This document shows positions 1-8,482 of a stretch of 64,000 nt of DNA, in pieces (the first letter of the stretch is position 1; each line of letters starts with the position of its first letter). Source of the DNA: Streptomyces griseoloalbus (lineage in GTDB: Bacteria; Actinomycetota; Actinomycetes; Streptomycetales; Streptomycetaceae); NCBI GenBank assembly GCA_014650015.1, contig BMUD01000001.1, forward strand, positions 62,001-126,000, given 5' to 3'. The notes under the pieces were generated by a model that searched no databases, was not told where the DNA came from, and saw only the letters and a program-made list of their open reading frames with translations. Made by a program: the position numbers and the translations under genes.

Positions 1-681
1 TTGGCGACCTGCGAGTGGTGCGCCCAGCAGCTCGACGAACTCGCCGGCATGGAACCGATGCTGGCCGCGCTCGCGGACCTGCCCGGTACCGGCACGCCCG
101 CGCTGGGCGAGTCGCTGTCCGCCAAGCCCTCCGCGCGCGTGGTGGAGAAGCTGGTCGACGAGGTCGCCGAGCGCCGCGCGCGCAAGCGCCGCCGCAACTT
201 CTACATGGTGGCCGCCGCGGGCGCGCTGATCGTCAGCGGCCCGTTCGTCGCCGTGGCGGCGAGCGGCGGGGGCGACGAAAGCGGGCCCAGGAGCGGCACC
301 GGGCAGACGCTCGCCGCGAACCCGGCCAAGGACGCCTTCGACAAGGCCTCCGACAGGATCTCGGCCACCGATCCCGGCACCAGGGTCTCCGCGACCGTGG
401 CGCTGGAGGAGAAGACCTGGGGCACCGGGACGGTCCTCGAACTGAAGAACGTCACGGGTCCGCAGAAGTGCTCCCTGGTCGCCGTCGGCAAGAACGGCGA
501 GCGGGAGACCGTCACGTCGTGGTCCGTCCCGGACTGGGGCTACGGCATGCCGGACGCCAAGACGGACAAGGCCAGGCAGCCGCTGTACATCCAGGGCGGC
601 GCCGCGTTCGAGCCGAACGAGATCGACCACTTCCAGGTCATGACCTTCGACGGCAAGCTGCTCGTAGAGGTCGACGCGTAG
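1..681 (+). CDS. rsuA: Anti-sigma factor, 3' part (RsuA-like, zinc-finger type)
   Basis: This is the C-terminal part of a membrane anti-sigma factor; the gene begins upstream of the window. The first visible residues contain CEWC, which fits the CxxC half of the HxxxCxxC zinc-binding motif of ZAS-family anti-sigma factors; the expected His would lie outside the window. A basic stretch (RRARKRRRN, about residues 58-66) precedes one membrane segment (about 67-88) and an exported domain of about 135 residues. ZAS proteins bind an ECF sigma factor in the cytoplasm and release it on an envelope signal. From remembered S. coelicolor order (sigU, rsuA, helicase, malic enzyme), I infer the RsuA orthologue. 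The exported domain has no family I recognise. The TTG at base 1 is the window edge, not a start. Confidence 0.75.
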   Translation: MATCEWCAQQLDELAGMEPMLAALADLPGTGTPALGESLSAKPSARVVEKLVDEVAERRARKRRRNFYMVAAAGALIVSGPFVAVAASGGGDESGPRSGTGQTLAANPAKDAFDKASDRISATDPGTRVSATVALEEKTWGTGTVLELKNVTGPQKCSLVAVGKNGERETVTSWSVPDWGYGMPDAKTDKARQPLYIQGGAAFEPNEIDHFQVMTFDGKLLVEVDA

Positions 682-741
682 CCTCACGGGGTCCCCTTCG
701 CGTACGGTTGACGGCTGCCCAGCACGTCAGAAGGGGGCCCG

Positions 742-3039
742 GTGGCCGCTCAGGCTCAACAGCAAACCGCGGTCGATCCGGTTCACGACTCCGTTCGCGA
801 CCGGGAGATCAGCCTGGAACAGGAACACCTGGACCGGGTGTACCGCCGCCTCGAGGAGAAGATCCACGAGGCGGAGTTCCTCATGCGTGACGCCGCCCGG
901 CGCGGCCAGGTCGGCACGCCCGGCGCCCTCGCCGAACGGGACGCCCAGGTCTTCCGGGCCGGCATCCACCTCAACCGGCTGCACAACGAGTACGAGGACT
1001 TCCTCTTCGGCCGTATCGACCTGCTGCTCGGCAAGGACGGCAAGAAGGGCCCCGACGGCGCCTACACCGCCGTCGAGCCCGCCGAGGGCGCCGTACGCGC
1101 CGACAACACCGCCGACATCGCCGAGACCCTGCACATCGGCCGTATCGGCGTCCTCGACGAGGATTACACCCCGCTGGTCATCGACTGGCGGGCCCCGGCG
1201 GCCGCCCCCTTCTACCGGTCCACGCCGGTCGATCCCGGCCGGGTCGTGCGGCGCCGAGTCATCCGCTCCAAGGGCCGCCGGGTCCTCGGCGTCGAGGACG
1301 ACCTGATGCGGCCCGAGCTCACGGCGTCCCTCGACGGACACGAACTGGCGGTCATCGGCGACGGCGCCCTGATGGCCGCGCTCGGACAGGCCCGCACGCA
1401 CACCATGCGCGACATCGTCGCCTCCATCCAGGCCGAGCAGGACCTGGTGATCCGCGCCCCCGCCGCCTCGGTCACCTACGTCGAGGGAGGCCCCGGCACC
1501 GGCAAGACCGCCGTCGCCCTGCACCGCGCGGCCTACCTGCTCTACCAGGACCGGCGCCGGTACGCGGGCGGCATCCTGATCGTCTCGCCCACCCCGCTCC
1601 TCGTCGCCTACACCGAGGGCGTGCTGCCCTCCCTCGGCGAGGAGGGCCAGGTCGCCATCCGGGCCATCGGCTCGCTGGTCGAGGGCGCCGAGGCCACGCT
1701 GTACGACTCCCCGTCGGTGGCCCGCGCCAAGGGCTCGTACCGCATGCTCAAGGTGGTGCGGAAGGCCGCCCGCGGCGCGCTGGAACGGAACGACGCACCG
1801 GACCGGCTGCGGGTCGTCGCCTTCGGCCGGCGCCTGGAACTGGAGGCCGAGGACCTGGCCGCCGTCCGCCGCACCGCCCTCGGCGGCACCGCCCCGGTCA
1901 ACCTGCTGCGCCCCCGCGCCCGCAAGCTGCTCCTCGACGCCCTGTGGGAGCGCTCCGGCGCCGGCAACCGGCACACCGACCCGGAACTGGCGGCCGAGCT
2001 GCGCTCCTCCTTCGACGAGGACATCACCTCCGAGGACGACTTCATCGCCTTCCTCGACGCCTGGTGGCCCGAGCTGACCCCGGCCGCCGTCCTGGACGCC
2101 ATGGCCGACGAGAGGCGCCTCGGCCGCTGGGCCCGCCGCATCCTCAACCCGGGCGAGGTCCGCAAGGTCGCCCGCTCGCTGAAGCGGGACGGGCGCTCCG
2201 TGCACGACATCGCGCTCCTCGACGAGCTCCAGTCCCTCCTGGGCACCCCCGCCCGCCCCCGCAGGCAGCGCGAGCTGGACCCGCTGGACCAGCTCACCGG
2301 CCTGGAGGAGCTGATGCCGGTGCGCGAGGAGAGCCAGCGCGAGCGGGCGGAGCGGCTCGCCCAGGAGCGCGTCGAGTACGCCCACGTCATCGTCGACGAG
2401 GCGCAGGACCTCACGCCGATGCAGTGGCGCATGGTCGGCCGCCGTGGACGCCACGCCACCTGGACGGTCGTCGGCGACCCGGCCCAGTCCTCCTGGTCCG
2501 ACCCCGAGGAGGCCGCCCAGGCCCGTGACGAGGCCCTCGGCACCCGCCCGCGCCGCCGCTTCGAGCTCACGGTGAACTACCGCAACCCGGCGGAGATCGC
2601 CGATCTGGCGTCCAAGGTGCTCGCCCTCGCCATGCCCGGCTCGGTCTCGCCGAGGGCGGTGCGCTCCACCGGCGTGGAGCCACGGTTCTCGGTGGTGGCG
2701 GACTCGCTGGGCGCGACCGTGCGCGCGGAGGCGGCCCGGCTGCTGGACCGCGTGGACGGCACCGTCGGCGTGGTCGTCGCCATGCAGCGCCGCGAGGAGG
2801 CCCGGCGCTGGCTCGACGGGCTCGGCGACCGTGTGGTGGCCCTCGGCAGTCTGGAGGCCAAGGGCCTGGAGTACGACGCGACGATCGTCGTCTCCCCGGC
2901 CGAGATCGCCGACGAGTCACCGGCCGGCCTGCGGGTCCTGTACGTCGCCCTGACCCGGGCGACGCAGCAGCTGACGGTGGTGTCGCAGGAGCGCGACGAG
3001 CCGGACGCGGCCGGGGTGCCGGATCTGCTGAGGGACTGA
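742..3039 (+). CDS. HelD-family RNA polymerase-recycling ATPase (UvrD-like)
   Basis: This 765-residue protein is an SF1 (UvrD/Rep-like) ATPase of the HelD type, which frees stalled or idle RNA polymerase from DNA rather than unwinding DNA. An N-terminal coiled region (about 10-70, with REISLEQEHLDRVYRRLEEK) is the arm expected to enter the polymerase secondary channel. The Walker A motif GGPGTGKTA is near residue 250, motif II VDEAQD near 551, and the C-terminal motor elements LEAKGLEYD and YVALTRA are present. Length matches actinobacterial class II HelD. GTG 742 is chosen because AAGGGGG lies 5 nt upstream. Some Streptomyces HelD proteins (HelR) protect polymerase from rifamycins; I saw no rifamycin-associated inverted repeat upstream, so that role is untested here. 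Confidence 0.88.
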   Translation: MAAQAQQQTAVDPVHDSVRDREISLEQEHLDRVYRRLEEKIHEAEFLMRDAARRGQVGTPGALAERDAQVFRAGIHLNRLHNEYEDFLFGRIDLLLGKDGKKGPDGAYTAVEPAEGAVRADNTADIAETLHIGRIGVLDEDYTPLVIDWRAPAAAPFYRSTPVDPGRVVRRRVIRSKGRRVLGVEDDLMRPELTASLDGHELAVIGDGALMAALGQARTHTMRDIVASIQAEQDLVIRAPAASVTYVEGGPGTGKTAVALHRAAYLLYQDRRRYAGGILIVSPTPLLVAYTEGVLPSLGEEGQVAIRAIGSLVEGAEATLYDSPSVARAKGSYRMLKVVRKAARGALERNDAPDRLRVVAFGRRLELEAEDLAAVRRTALGGTAPVNLLRPRARKLLLDALWERSGAGNRHTDPELAAELRSSFDEDITSEDDFIAFLDAWWPELTPAAVLDAMADERRLGRWARRILNPGEVRKVARSLKRDGRSVHDIALLDELQSLLGTPARPRRQRELDPLDQLTGLEELMPVREESQRERAERLAQERVEYAHVIVDEAQDLTPMQWRMVGRRGRHATWTVVGDPAQSSWSDPEEAAQARDEALGTRPRRRFELTVNYRNPAEIADLASKVLALAMPGSVSPRAVRSTGVEPRFSVVADSLGATVRAEAARLLDRVDGTVGVVVAMQRREEARRWLDGLGDRVVALGSLEAKGLEYDATIVVSPAEIADESPAGLRVLYVALTRATQQLTVVSQERDEPDAAGVPDLLRD

Positions 3040-3122
3040 ATCCGGCGCGGGACAGGACCGGCGGGAAAAAGCGCTTGCGTCACGGGAATGGCCTTACGGG
3101 ATCCGTTTGTTAGCCTGGGTGT

Positions 3123-3262
3123 GGCACCGGCCCGATCCAAGCCCCCGGGCCCAACCTTCGTCGCTACGAGCGACCACTTGCCGCGAGGCGAGCATGGCGG
3201 GTCGGTGTCATCAAGCGTGTGAGAGGCCCACGTCACGAAAAGTGACGTGGGCCTCTTTCGCT
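3123..3262 (+). ncRNA. Candidate small RNA ending at a strong terminator
   Basis: The 450 bases between the helicase and malic enzyme genes hold no ORF with coding character. They contain a -10-like TAGCCT (3111-3116), small hairpins (GTCGCT/AGCGAC at 3150-3165; GCCGCGAGGC near 3180) and an excellent intrinsic terminator (3223-3255). The helicase gene ends 180 bases before the hairpin, so this could be its long 3' UTR. A free-standing RNA of about 140 nt starting near 3123 is equally consistent. No well-spaced -35 was found for TAGCCT, and I could not match the fold to a known family. Confidence 0.35.
3223..3260 (+). terminator. Intrinsic terminator, 14-bp perfect stem
   Basis: GAGGCCCACGTCAC (3223-3236) pairs perfectly with GTGACGTGGGCCTC (3242-3255) around a GAAAA loop, followed by TTTC. 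It ends the transcript coming from the helicase side or the candidate small RNA. Confidence 0.85.
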
Positions 3263-3289
3263 GCCGGTGGACCTTCCCGTCCTTTCCCG

Positions 3290-3488
3290 GCCCCGACGAT
3301 CTCTCGTATGGTGGAAACCAAATTCCGAAAGGCGCCGCCGGACTTGCGGTTACCCGCCCCTGACGCGAACAAAACGTTCTCAATCCGGGGCGGCTACCGC
3401 GTACTCAGTGGTAGGTGCGACGATCGGACGGCACAACGCTGTGACACACAGCGGCGCAGCGACACGGTGAAAGCAGAGGAAGTCGGCC
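3290..3488 (+). promoter_or_regulatory. Malic enzyme upstream region
   Basis: This non-coding upstream region is relatively A/T-rich. It contains the self-complementary block TGGTGGAAACCA (about 3308-3319), and the inverted repeat GCTGTG-ACA-CACAGC at 3438-3452. A GAGGA-type ribosome site lies just before ATG 3489. No promoter with correct spacing could be assigned with confidence. Confidence 0.35.
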
Positions 3489-4907
3489 ATGGCAACGGCG
3501 CCCAGCGTCTCCTACTCGATGACCATCCGGCTGGAGGTGCCCGCCAGCGGAACCGCGGTCTCCCAGCTCACCGGGGCTGTCGAGTCCCACGGAGGCTCGG
3601 TGACCGGCCTCGACGTCACGGCGTCCGGCCACGAGAAGCTCCGGATCGACGTCACCATCGCGGCCACCTCCACCGCCCACGCCGACGAGATCGTCGAGCA
3701 GCTGCGCGGCATCGAGGGCGTCACCCTGGGCAAGGTCTCCGACCGTACGTTCCTGATGCACCTCGGCGGCAAGATCGAGATGCAGTCCAAGCACCCCATC
3801 CGCAACCGTGACGACCTCTCCATGGTCTACACGCCGGGTGTGGCCCGGGTCTGCATGGCGATCGCCGAGAACCCCGAGGACGCCCGCCGCCTCACCATCA
3901 AGCGCAACTCCGTCGCGGTCGTGACGGACGGTTCCGCCGTGCTGGGCCTGGGCAACATCGGTCCCAAGGCCGCGCTGCCGGTCATGGAGGGCAAGGCGGC
4001 CCTGTTCAAGCGGTTCGCCGGCATCGACGCCTGGCCGATCTGCCTCGACACCCAGGACACCGACGCGATCGTCGAGATCGTCAAGGCCATCGCCCCGGGC
4101 TTCGCCGGCATCAACCTGGAGGACATCTCCGCGCCGCGCTGCTTCGAGATCGAGGCCCGGCTGCGCGAGGCCCTCGACATCCCCGTCTTCCACGACGACC
4201 AGCACGGCACCGCGATCGTCGTCCTGGCGGCCCTCACCAACGCCCTGCGCGTCGCCGGCAAGGCGATCGAGGACATCCGCGTGGTCATGTCCGGCGCCGG
4301 CGCGGCGGGTACCGCCATCCTGAAGCTGCTGCTCGCCGCGGGCCTGAAGAACGCCGTGGTGGCCGACATCCACGGCGTGGTGCACGCGGGCCGCGAGGAC
4401 CTGGTCGACGCCGTCCCCGGCTCGGCCCTGCGCTGGATCGCCGACAACACCAACCCCGAGGGCCTGACCGGCACGCTGAAGGAGGCCGTGCGCGACGCGG
4501 ACGTCTTCATCGGCGTCTCCGCCCCGAACGTCCTCGACGGCGACGACGTGGCCGCGATGGCCGACGGCGCGATCGTGTTCGCGCTCGCGAACCCCGACCC
4601 CGAGGTGGACCCGGCGATCGCCCGCCAGACGGCGGCCGTCGTGGCCACCGGCCGCTCCGACTTCCCCAACCAGATCAACAACGTGCTGGTGTTCCCGGGC
4701 GTCTTCCGCGGTCTGCTCGACGCGCAGTCCCGCACCGTCAACACCGAGATGATGCTGGCCGCCGCGCAGGCCCTGGCCGACGTGGTGACCGAGGACGAGC
4801 TCAACCCGAACTACATCATCCCGAGCGTGTTCAACGACAAGGTCGCGGGCGCGGTCGCCGGCGCGGTGCGGGACGCGGCGAAGGCGGCGGGGGCGTCGGC
4901 CTCGTAG
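3489..4907 (+). CDS. Malic enzyme with N-terminal ACT-like domain
   Basis: It oxidatively decarboxylates malate to pyruvate, linking the TCA cycle to pyruvate, acetyl-CoA and lipid supply. The 472 residues comprise an ACT-like regulatory domain (about 5-85), then the catalytic domain with YTPGVARVC (tyrosine region), FHDDQHGTAIV (metal-binding aspartates) and a Rossmann domain with SGAGAAGTAI. An Asp follows the second strand (VADIHG), which favours NAD over NADP. I recall that the S. coelicolor orthologue (SCO2951) is described as the NAD-dependent enzyme. ATG 3489 has GAGGAAG upstream. It is single-domain, without the phosphotransacetylase-like extension of large MaeB enzymes. Confidence 0.92.
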   Translation: MATAPSVSYSMTIRLEVPASGTAVSQLTGAVESHGGSVTGLDVTASGHEKLRIDVTIAATSTAHADEIVEQLRGIEGVTLGKVSDRTFLMHLGGKIEMQSKHPIRNRDDLSMVYTPGVARVCMAIAENPEDARRLTIKRNSVAVVTDGSAVLGLGNIGPKAALPVMEGKAALFKRFAGIDAWPICLDTQDTDAIVEIVKAIAPGFAGINLEDISAPRCFEIEARLREALDIPVFHDDQHGTAIVVLAALTNALRVAGKAIEDIRVVMSGAGAAGTAILKLLLAAGLKNAVVADIHGVVHAGREDLVDAVPGSALRWIADNTNPEGLTGTLKEAVRDADVFIGVSAPNVLDGDDVAAMADGAIVFALANPDPEVDPAIARQTAAVVATGRSDFPNQINNVLVFPGVFRGLLDAQSRTVNTEMMLAAAQALADVVTEDELNPNYIIPSVFNDKVAGAVAGAVRDAAKAAGASAS

Positions 4908-4938
4908 CCGCACCGGACGTCACGGGGGCCTCGGCCTC

Positions 4939-4970
4939 CCTCACAGGCCCGGACGTCCGGGCCTGTGAGG
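4939..4970. terminator. 32-bp perfect palindrome after malic enzyme
   Basis: CCTCACAGGCCCGGA (4939-4953) and TCCGGGCCTGTGAGG (4956-4970) form a perfect 15-bp stem with a CG loop, 32 bases after the malic enzyme stop. There is no T-run, which is usual for Streptomyces terminators. Confidence 0.8.
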
Positions 4971-4976
4971 ATCACC

Positions 4977-5000
4977 ACGCGCCGGTTTGAACCGGCGCGT
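4977..5000. repeat. 24-bp perfect palindrome upstream of hupA
   Basis: ACGCGCCGGTT (4977-4987) and AACCGGCGCGT (4990-5000) are perfect complements around TG. It begins six bases after the previous terminator hairpin, so it is either a second terminator or an operator at the far end of the hupA promoter region. Its short loop resembles a protein-binding site more than a terminator. Confidence 0.6.
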
Positions 5001-5337
5001 CGTGGAACCCGTAGGAACTGGCAGCCCTCTAGGGTGGCGGCCAGACCCGGGCTCCGGCCCCTGCTGTCCGCTGCCGGAGGCGGACGGAGCGTCACCGTAT
5101 AGAGGCCGTGGCGCTCTTCGTGTGACTCCCTCGGGTGTTCTCACGACTCCTGCGGGTGCCGGATTGGCTTTACCGCCGCAGGTAGAGGCAGGATGCGTCC
5201 CTGGGCGCGAGGGTCTGACGACGGACCCGGGTCCGGGGACTCACCGAGGAACCTGGCAGCATCGGCTTCGCCGTGCCCGACATGCGGCTCCGCCGCGTGG
5301 CACGCCTCAACGGCAAGAAGAACACGGGAGTAACAAC
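5001..5337 (+). other. hupA upstream region, no gene seen
   Basis: These 337 bases contain no credible ORF on either strand. The weakly A/T-enriched patches near 5095-5105 (CGTATAGAGG) and 5160-5175 (GATTGGCTTTACC) are the only promoter-like segments. HU genes are strongly expressed, so one or more promoters are expected here, but I cannot fix a hexamer pair. Confidence 0.5.
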
Positions 5338-5619
5338 ATGAACCGCAGTGAGCTGGTGGCCGCGCTGGCCGACCGCGCCGAGGTGACCCGCAAGGACGCC
5401 GACGCCGTGCTGGCCGCGTTCGCCGAGGTCGTCGGCGACATCGTCTCCAAGGGCGACGAGAAGGTCACCGTCCCCGGCTTCCTGACCTTCGAGCGCACCC
5501 ACCGTGCCGCTCGCACCGCGCGCAACCCGCAGACCGGTGAGCCGATCCAGATCCCGGCCGGCTACAGCGTGAAGGTGTCCGCGGGCTCCAAGCTCAAGGA
5601 AGCCGCCAAGGGCAAGTAG
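5338..5619 (+). CDS. hupA: Nucleoid protein HU
   Basis: This 93-residue HU-family histone-like protein binds and bends DNA as a dimer and compacts the nucleoid. It has the typical opening MNRSELVAALADRAEVTRKD, the PGFLTFERTHRAARTARNPQTG beta-arm region (about 48-70) and an ending without the long lysine/alanine tail found in the sporulation-specific HupS type. That makes it the short, vegetative HupA form. ATG 5338 follows GGGAG at suitable spacing. A longer frame starts upstream, but the upstream part lacks HU homology and is rejected. Confidence 0.95.
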   Translation: MNRSELVAALADRAEVTRKDADAVLAAFAEVVGDIVSKGDEKVTVPGFLTFERTHRAARTARNPQTGEPIQIPAGYSVKVSAGSKLKEAAKGK

Positions 5620-5740
5620 CCTCGCCTTTCGGAGAGCGCCGTGGGCGACCGCGGGCCCGTTGTGGCTGGTCGCGCCCGCGCGGCGAAGCCGCACAGGCAC
5701 GCGGCCCCCGCGCCCCTTGAGGTGCTGTACTGATGCCGAT

Positions 5741-5772
5741 GGGGCGGTCACCCGGTTCTGGGTGACCGCCCC
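5741..5772. terminator. Bidirectional terminator between hupA and murA
   Basis: GGGGCGGTCACCC (5741-5753) pairs with GGGTGACCGCCCC (5760-5772) around GGTTCT. It lies between two convergent genes and can serve both. Confidence 0.85.
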
Positions 5773-5792
5773 GTCGGCGTTCGTGCGAAGGG

Positions 5793-7139
5793 TCAGCCGA
5801 GGGCCTTGCCCGGGAGCTCGACCTTCGCTCCCAGCGCCATGAGCTTCTCCATGAAGTTCTCGTAGCCGCGGTTGATCAGGTCGATGCCGTGCACGTGGGA
5901 CGTGCCCTGGGCGGCGAGGGCGGCGATGAGGTAGGAGAAGCCGCCGCGCAGGTCGGGGATGACCAGGTCGGCGCCCTGGAGCCGGGTCGGGCCGGAGACG
6001 ACCGCCGAGTGGAGGAAGTTGCGCTGGCCGAAGCGGCAGTCGGAGCCGCCCAGGCACTCGCGGTACAGCTGGATGTGCGCACCCATCTGGTTGAGCGCGG
6101 AAGTGAAGCCGAGCCGGGACTCGTACACCGTCTCGTGGATGATGGACAGGCCCGTCGCCTGCGTCAACGCGACCACCAGCGGCTGCTGCCAGTCCGTCTG
6201 GAAGCCCGGGTGGACGTCCGTCTCCAGCGCGATGGACTTCAACTGCCCGCCGGGGTGCCAGAAACGGATGCCCTCGTCGTCGATCTCGAAGGCACCGCCG
6301 ACCTTGCGGTAGGTGTTCAGGAACGTCATCATCGACCGCTGCTGGGCGCCGTGGACGTAGATGTTGCCCTCGGTCGCCAGCGCCGCCGACGCCCAGGAGG
6401 CGGCCTCGAGACGGTCGGGCAGGGCACGGTGGGTGTAGCCGCCGAGCTTGTCCACACCGGTGATGCGGATCGTCCGGTCGGTGTCCATCGCGATGATCGC
6501 GCCCATCTTCTGCAGGACGCAGATCAGGTCCTCGATCTCCGGCTCCACCGCCGCGTTGGACAGCTCGGTGACGCCCTCCGCGAGCACCGCCGTCAGCAGC
6601 ACCTGCTCGGTCGCGCCGACGGACGGGTAGGGCAGCTGGATCTTGGTGCCGCGCAGCCGCTGCGGCGCCTCCAGGTACTGGCCGTCCGCCCGCTTCTCGA
6701 TCGTCGCGCCGAACTGCCGCAGCACGTCGAAGTGGAAGTCGATGGGCCGCCCGCCGATGTCGCAGCCGCCCAGACCCGGGATGAAGGCGTGCCCGAGCCG
6801 GTGCAGCAGCGGGCCGCAGAACAGGATCGGAATCCGCGAGGAACCCGCGTGGGCATCGATGTCGGCGACGTTGGCGCTCTCCACGTACGTGGGGTCGAGG
6901 ACCAGTTCGCCGGGTTCCTCACCCGGACGGACCGTCACCCCGTGCAGTTGCAGCAGACCCCGTACGACCCGGACGTCGCGGATGTCCGGAACGTTGCGCA
7001 GACGGCTCGGTGCGCTGCCCAGCAGCGCGGCGACCATGGCCTTCGGTACGAGGTTCTTCGCACCGCGGACACGGATCTCGCCCTCCAGCGGGGTTCCGCC
7101 ATGGACAAGCAGTACGTCTTCAGCGCCGTTGACGGTCAT
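5793..7139 (-). CDS. murA: UDP-N-acetylglucosamine 1-carboxyvinyltransferase
   Basis: MurA transfers enolpyruvate from PEP to UDP-GlcNAc, the first committed step of peptidoglycan precursor synthesis in the cytoplasm. The 448 residues give the standard EPSP-synthase fold. Lys28-Asn29 in GAKNLVPK is the substrate-binding pair, and the catalytic-loop cysteine is present in GLGGCDIGGRPID (Cys126), so the enzyme should be fosfomycin-sensitive rather than the Asp-substituted resistant form. DLRGGFSYLIAAL near the C terminus is conserved. It is convergent with hupA and divergent from the YqgE gene. ATG 7139 has only a weak ribosome site. Confidence 0.96.
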   Translation of the reverse strand: MTVNGAEDVLLVHGGTPLEGEIRVRGAKNLVPKAMVAALLGSAPSRLRNVPDIRDVRVVRGLLQLHGVTVRPGEEPGELVLDPTYVESANVADIDAHAGSSRIPILFCGPLLHRLGHAFIPGLGGCDIGGRPIDFHFDVLRQFGATIEKRADGQYLEAPQRLRGTKIQLPYPSVGATEQVLLTAVLAEGVTELSNAAVEPEIEDLICVLQKMGAIIAMDTDRTIRITGVDKLGGYTHRALPDRLEAASWASAALATEGNIYVHGAQQRSMMTFLNTYRKVGGAFEIDDEGIRFWHPGGQLKSIALETDVHPGFQTDWQQPLVVALTQATGLSIIHETVYESRLGFTSALNQMGAHIQLYRECLGGSDCRFGQRNFLHSAVVSGPTRLQGADLVIPDLRGGFSYLIAALAAQGTSHVHGIDLINRGYENFMEKLMALGAKVELPGKALG

Positions 7140-7393
7140 GAATCTCGCGTTCCGTGGGAGTGGGGCAAGGGGCCAGAAGGGAAAGGGTAATCGCCCCGCA
7201 CCCCCCTTCCGTAAGCCTGTGGAGGGCCCGGGACGGTCATGGGTCTGTCACAACACGAACCGTTCCCCGGCGGTCACACCGGGTCATCGCGACCCCTGTG
7301 CGCCGGGCATGCTCTCGTCCGCCCTGAGCTGCCTTCACTCCCGTACCGCCATTGCCTCCCCACGCGGGACCGAGATGCGGGATCATGTCTGGC

Positions 7394-7966
7394 ATGACCG
7401 AGGTGTCCTCGCTCACAGGGCGGCTGCTCGTGGCCACTCCCGCCCTGGCGGACCCGAACTTCGACCGCGCGGTGGTGCTCCTCCTCGACCACGACGAGGA
7501 GGGCTCCCTGGGTGTCGTCCTCAACCGTCCCACCCCGGTGGACGTGGGCGACATCCTGGAGGGCTGGGCGGATCTGACCGGCGAACCGGGCGTCGTCTTC
7601 CAGGGCGGTCCCGTGTCGCTGGACTCGGCCCTCGGTGTCGCCGTCGTCCCCGGCGGGGCGGCCGGGGAGACCGCGCCCCTGGGCTGGCGGCGGGTGCACG
7701 GCGCGATCGGACTGGTCGACCTGGAGGCCCCGCCGGAGCTGCTCGCCTCCGTCCTCGGTTCCCTGCGCATCTTCGCCGGATACGCCGGCTGGGGCCCCGG
7801 TCAGCTGGAGGACGAGCTGGTGGACGGCGCCTGGTACGTCGTGGAGTCGGAGCCCGGTGACGTCTCCTCCCCGTCTCCGGAGCGGCTCTGGCGCGAGGTG
7901 CTGCGCCGCCAGCGCAACGAGCTGGCGATGGTCGCCACGTATCCGGACGACCCTTCGCTCAACTGA
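7394..7966 (+). CDS. YqgE/AlgH family protein (DUF179)
   Basis: About 190 residues match the YqgE/AlgH fold, a family of unknown biochemical role. Visible motifs are GRLLVATPALADPNF at the N terminus, HDEEGSLGVVLNRPTP, VFQGGPV, and FAGYAGWGPGQLEDEL, the family signature. I chose ATG 7394 because homology begins with TEVSSLTGRLL. ATG 7385 would add three residues, and 7352 would add a non-conserved tail. The gene stands alone and ends 30 bases before the next gene. Confidence 0.85.
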   Translation: MTEVSSLTGRLLVATPALADPNFDRAVVLLLDHDEEGSLGVVLNRPTPVDVGDILEGWADLTGEPGVVFQGGPVSLDSALGVAVVPGGAAGETAPLGWRRVHGAIGLVDLEAPPELLASVLGSLRIFAGYAGWGPGQLEDELVDGAWYVVESEPGDVSSPSPERLWREVLRRQRNELAMVATYPDDPSLN

Positions 7967-7996
7967 TGGCGGGGAGCTTCAGTACCCTTGGCTGTT

Positions 7997-8287
7997 ATGA
8001 GCACTCTTGAGCCCGAGCGCGGGACTGGTACGGGGACCCTCGTCGAGCCGACGCCGCAGACCTCCCATGGCGACGGTGACCACGAGCGCTTCGCCCACTA
8101 CGTCCAGAAGGACAAGATCATGGCGAGCGCCCTCGACGGCACCCCCGTCGTGGCGCTGTGCGGCAAGGTCTGGGTGCCCGGCCGTGACCCGAAGAAGTAC
8201 CCGGTGTGCCCCATGTGCAAGGAGATCTACGAGTCCATGGGCGCCGGTGACGACAAGGACGGCAAGGGCGGTAAGGGCGACAAGTAG
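7997..8287 (+). CDS. DUF3039 small zinc-ribbon-like protein
   Basis: This 96-residue conserved actinobacterial protein belongs to DUF3039. It has a conserved HYVQKDKI segment, then ALCGKVW and PVCPMCKEIYE, which together provide three cysteines that may bind zinc, and a lysine/glycine-rich C-terminal tail (DDKDGKGGKGDK). Its function is unknown. TACCCT (7983-7988) lies 8 nt before ATG 7997, so the transcript is probably leaderless. The upstream TTG at 7988 in the same frame is rejected because it lies within the -10 box. Confidence 0.8.
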   Translation: MSTLEPERGTGTGTLVEPTPQTSHGDGDHERFAHYVQKDKIMASALDGTPVVALCGKVWVPGRDPKKYPVCPMCKEIYESMGAGDDKDGKGGKGDK

Positions 8288-8326
8288 CCCTCACTTGCCG
8301 CGTCCGTCGGACCGTCGGACCGTTCG

Positions 8327-8366
8327 AAGGCCTCCGGGGTGCGTTTTGCGCGCCCTGGGGGCCTTT
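8327..8366 (+). terminator. Intrinsic terminator after DUF3039 gene
   Basis: AAGGCCTCCGGGGTGCG and CGCGCCCTGGGGGCCTT form an imperfect stem around TTTTG, followed by TTT. Just before it CGTCGGAC is directly repeated (8304-8320). Confidence 0.6.
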
Positions 8367-8408
8367 GTGCTGTCCGCGCGTTGCGCAGGGTGCGTCCGCC
8401 GGTCACAG

Positions 8409-8460
8409 AGTGGTTGAGACCTCTTGTGGCGCGGTTCACCCAGTCCCTAGCCTCCGGTGT
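8409..8460 (+). promoter_or_regulatory. Promoter with DasR-like site for sugar ABC/hexosaminidase operon
   Basis: TTGTGG (8424-8429) and TAGCCT (8448-8453) have an 18-bp spacer and fit a housekeeping promoter. Overlapping the -35 is AGTGGTTGAGACCTCT (8409-8424), which agrees with the DasR operator (dre) palindrome at about 12 of 16 positions. DasR is the GlcNAc-responsive GntR repressor. The match is imperfect in the right half, so binding is an inference supported by the amino-sugar genes downstream. Confidence 0.5.
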
Positions 8461-8482
8461 GTTGTGCACAGCGAAACCGCCA

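Noticed and set aside
682-741. Rifamycin-associated element ahead of the HelD gene
   Set aside because: No inverted repeat of the expected GGGGCTTGC...GCAAGCCCC kind lies in the upstream region.
3123-3262. 6C RNA
   Set aside because: Only one run of five C is present and the two C6-loop hairpins that define the family are missing.
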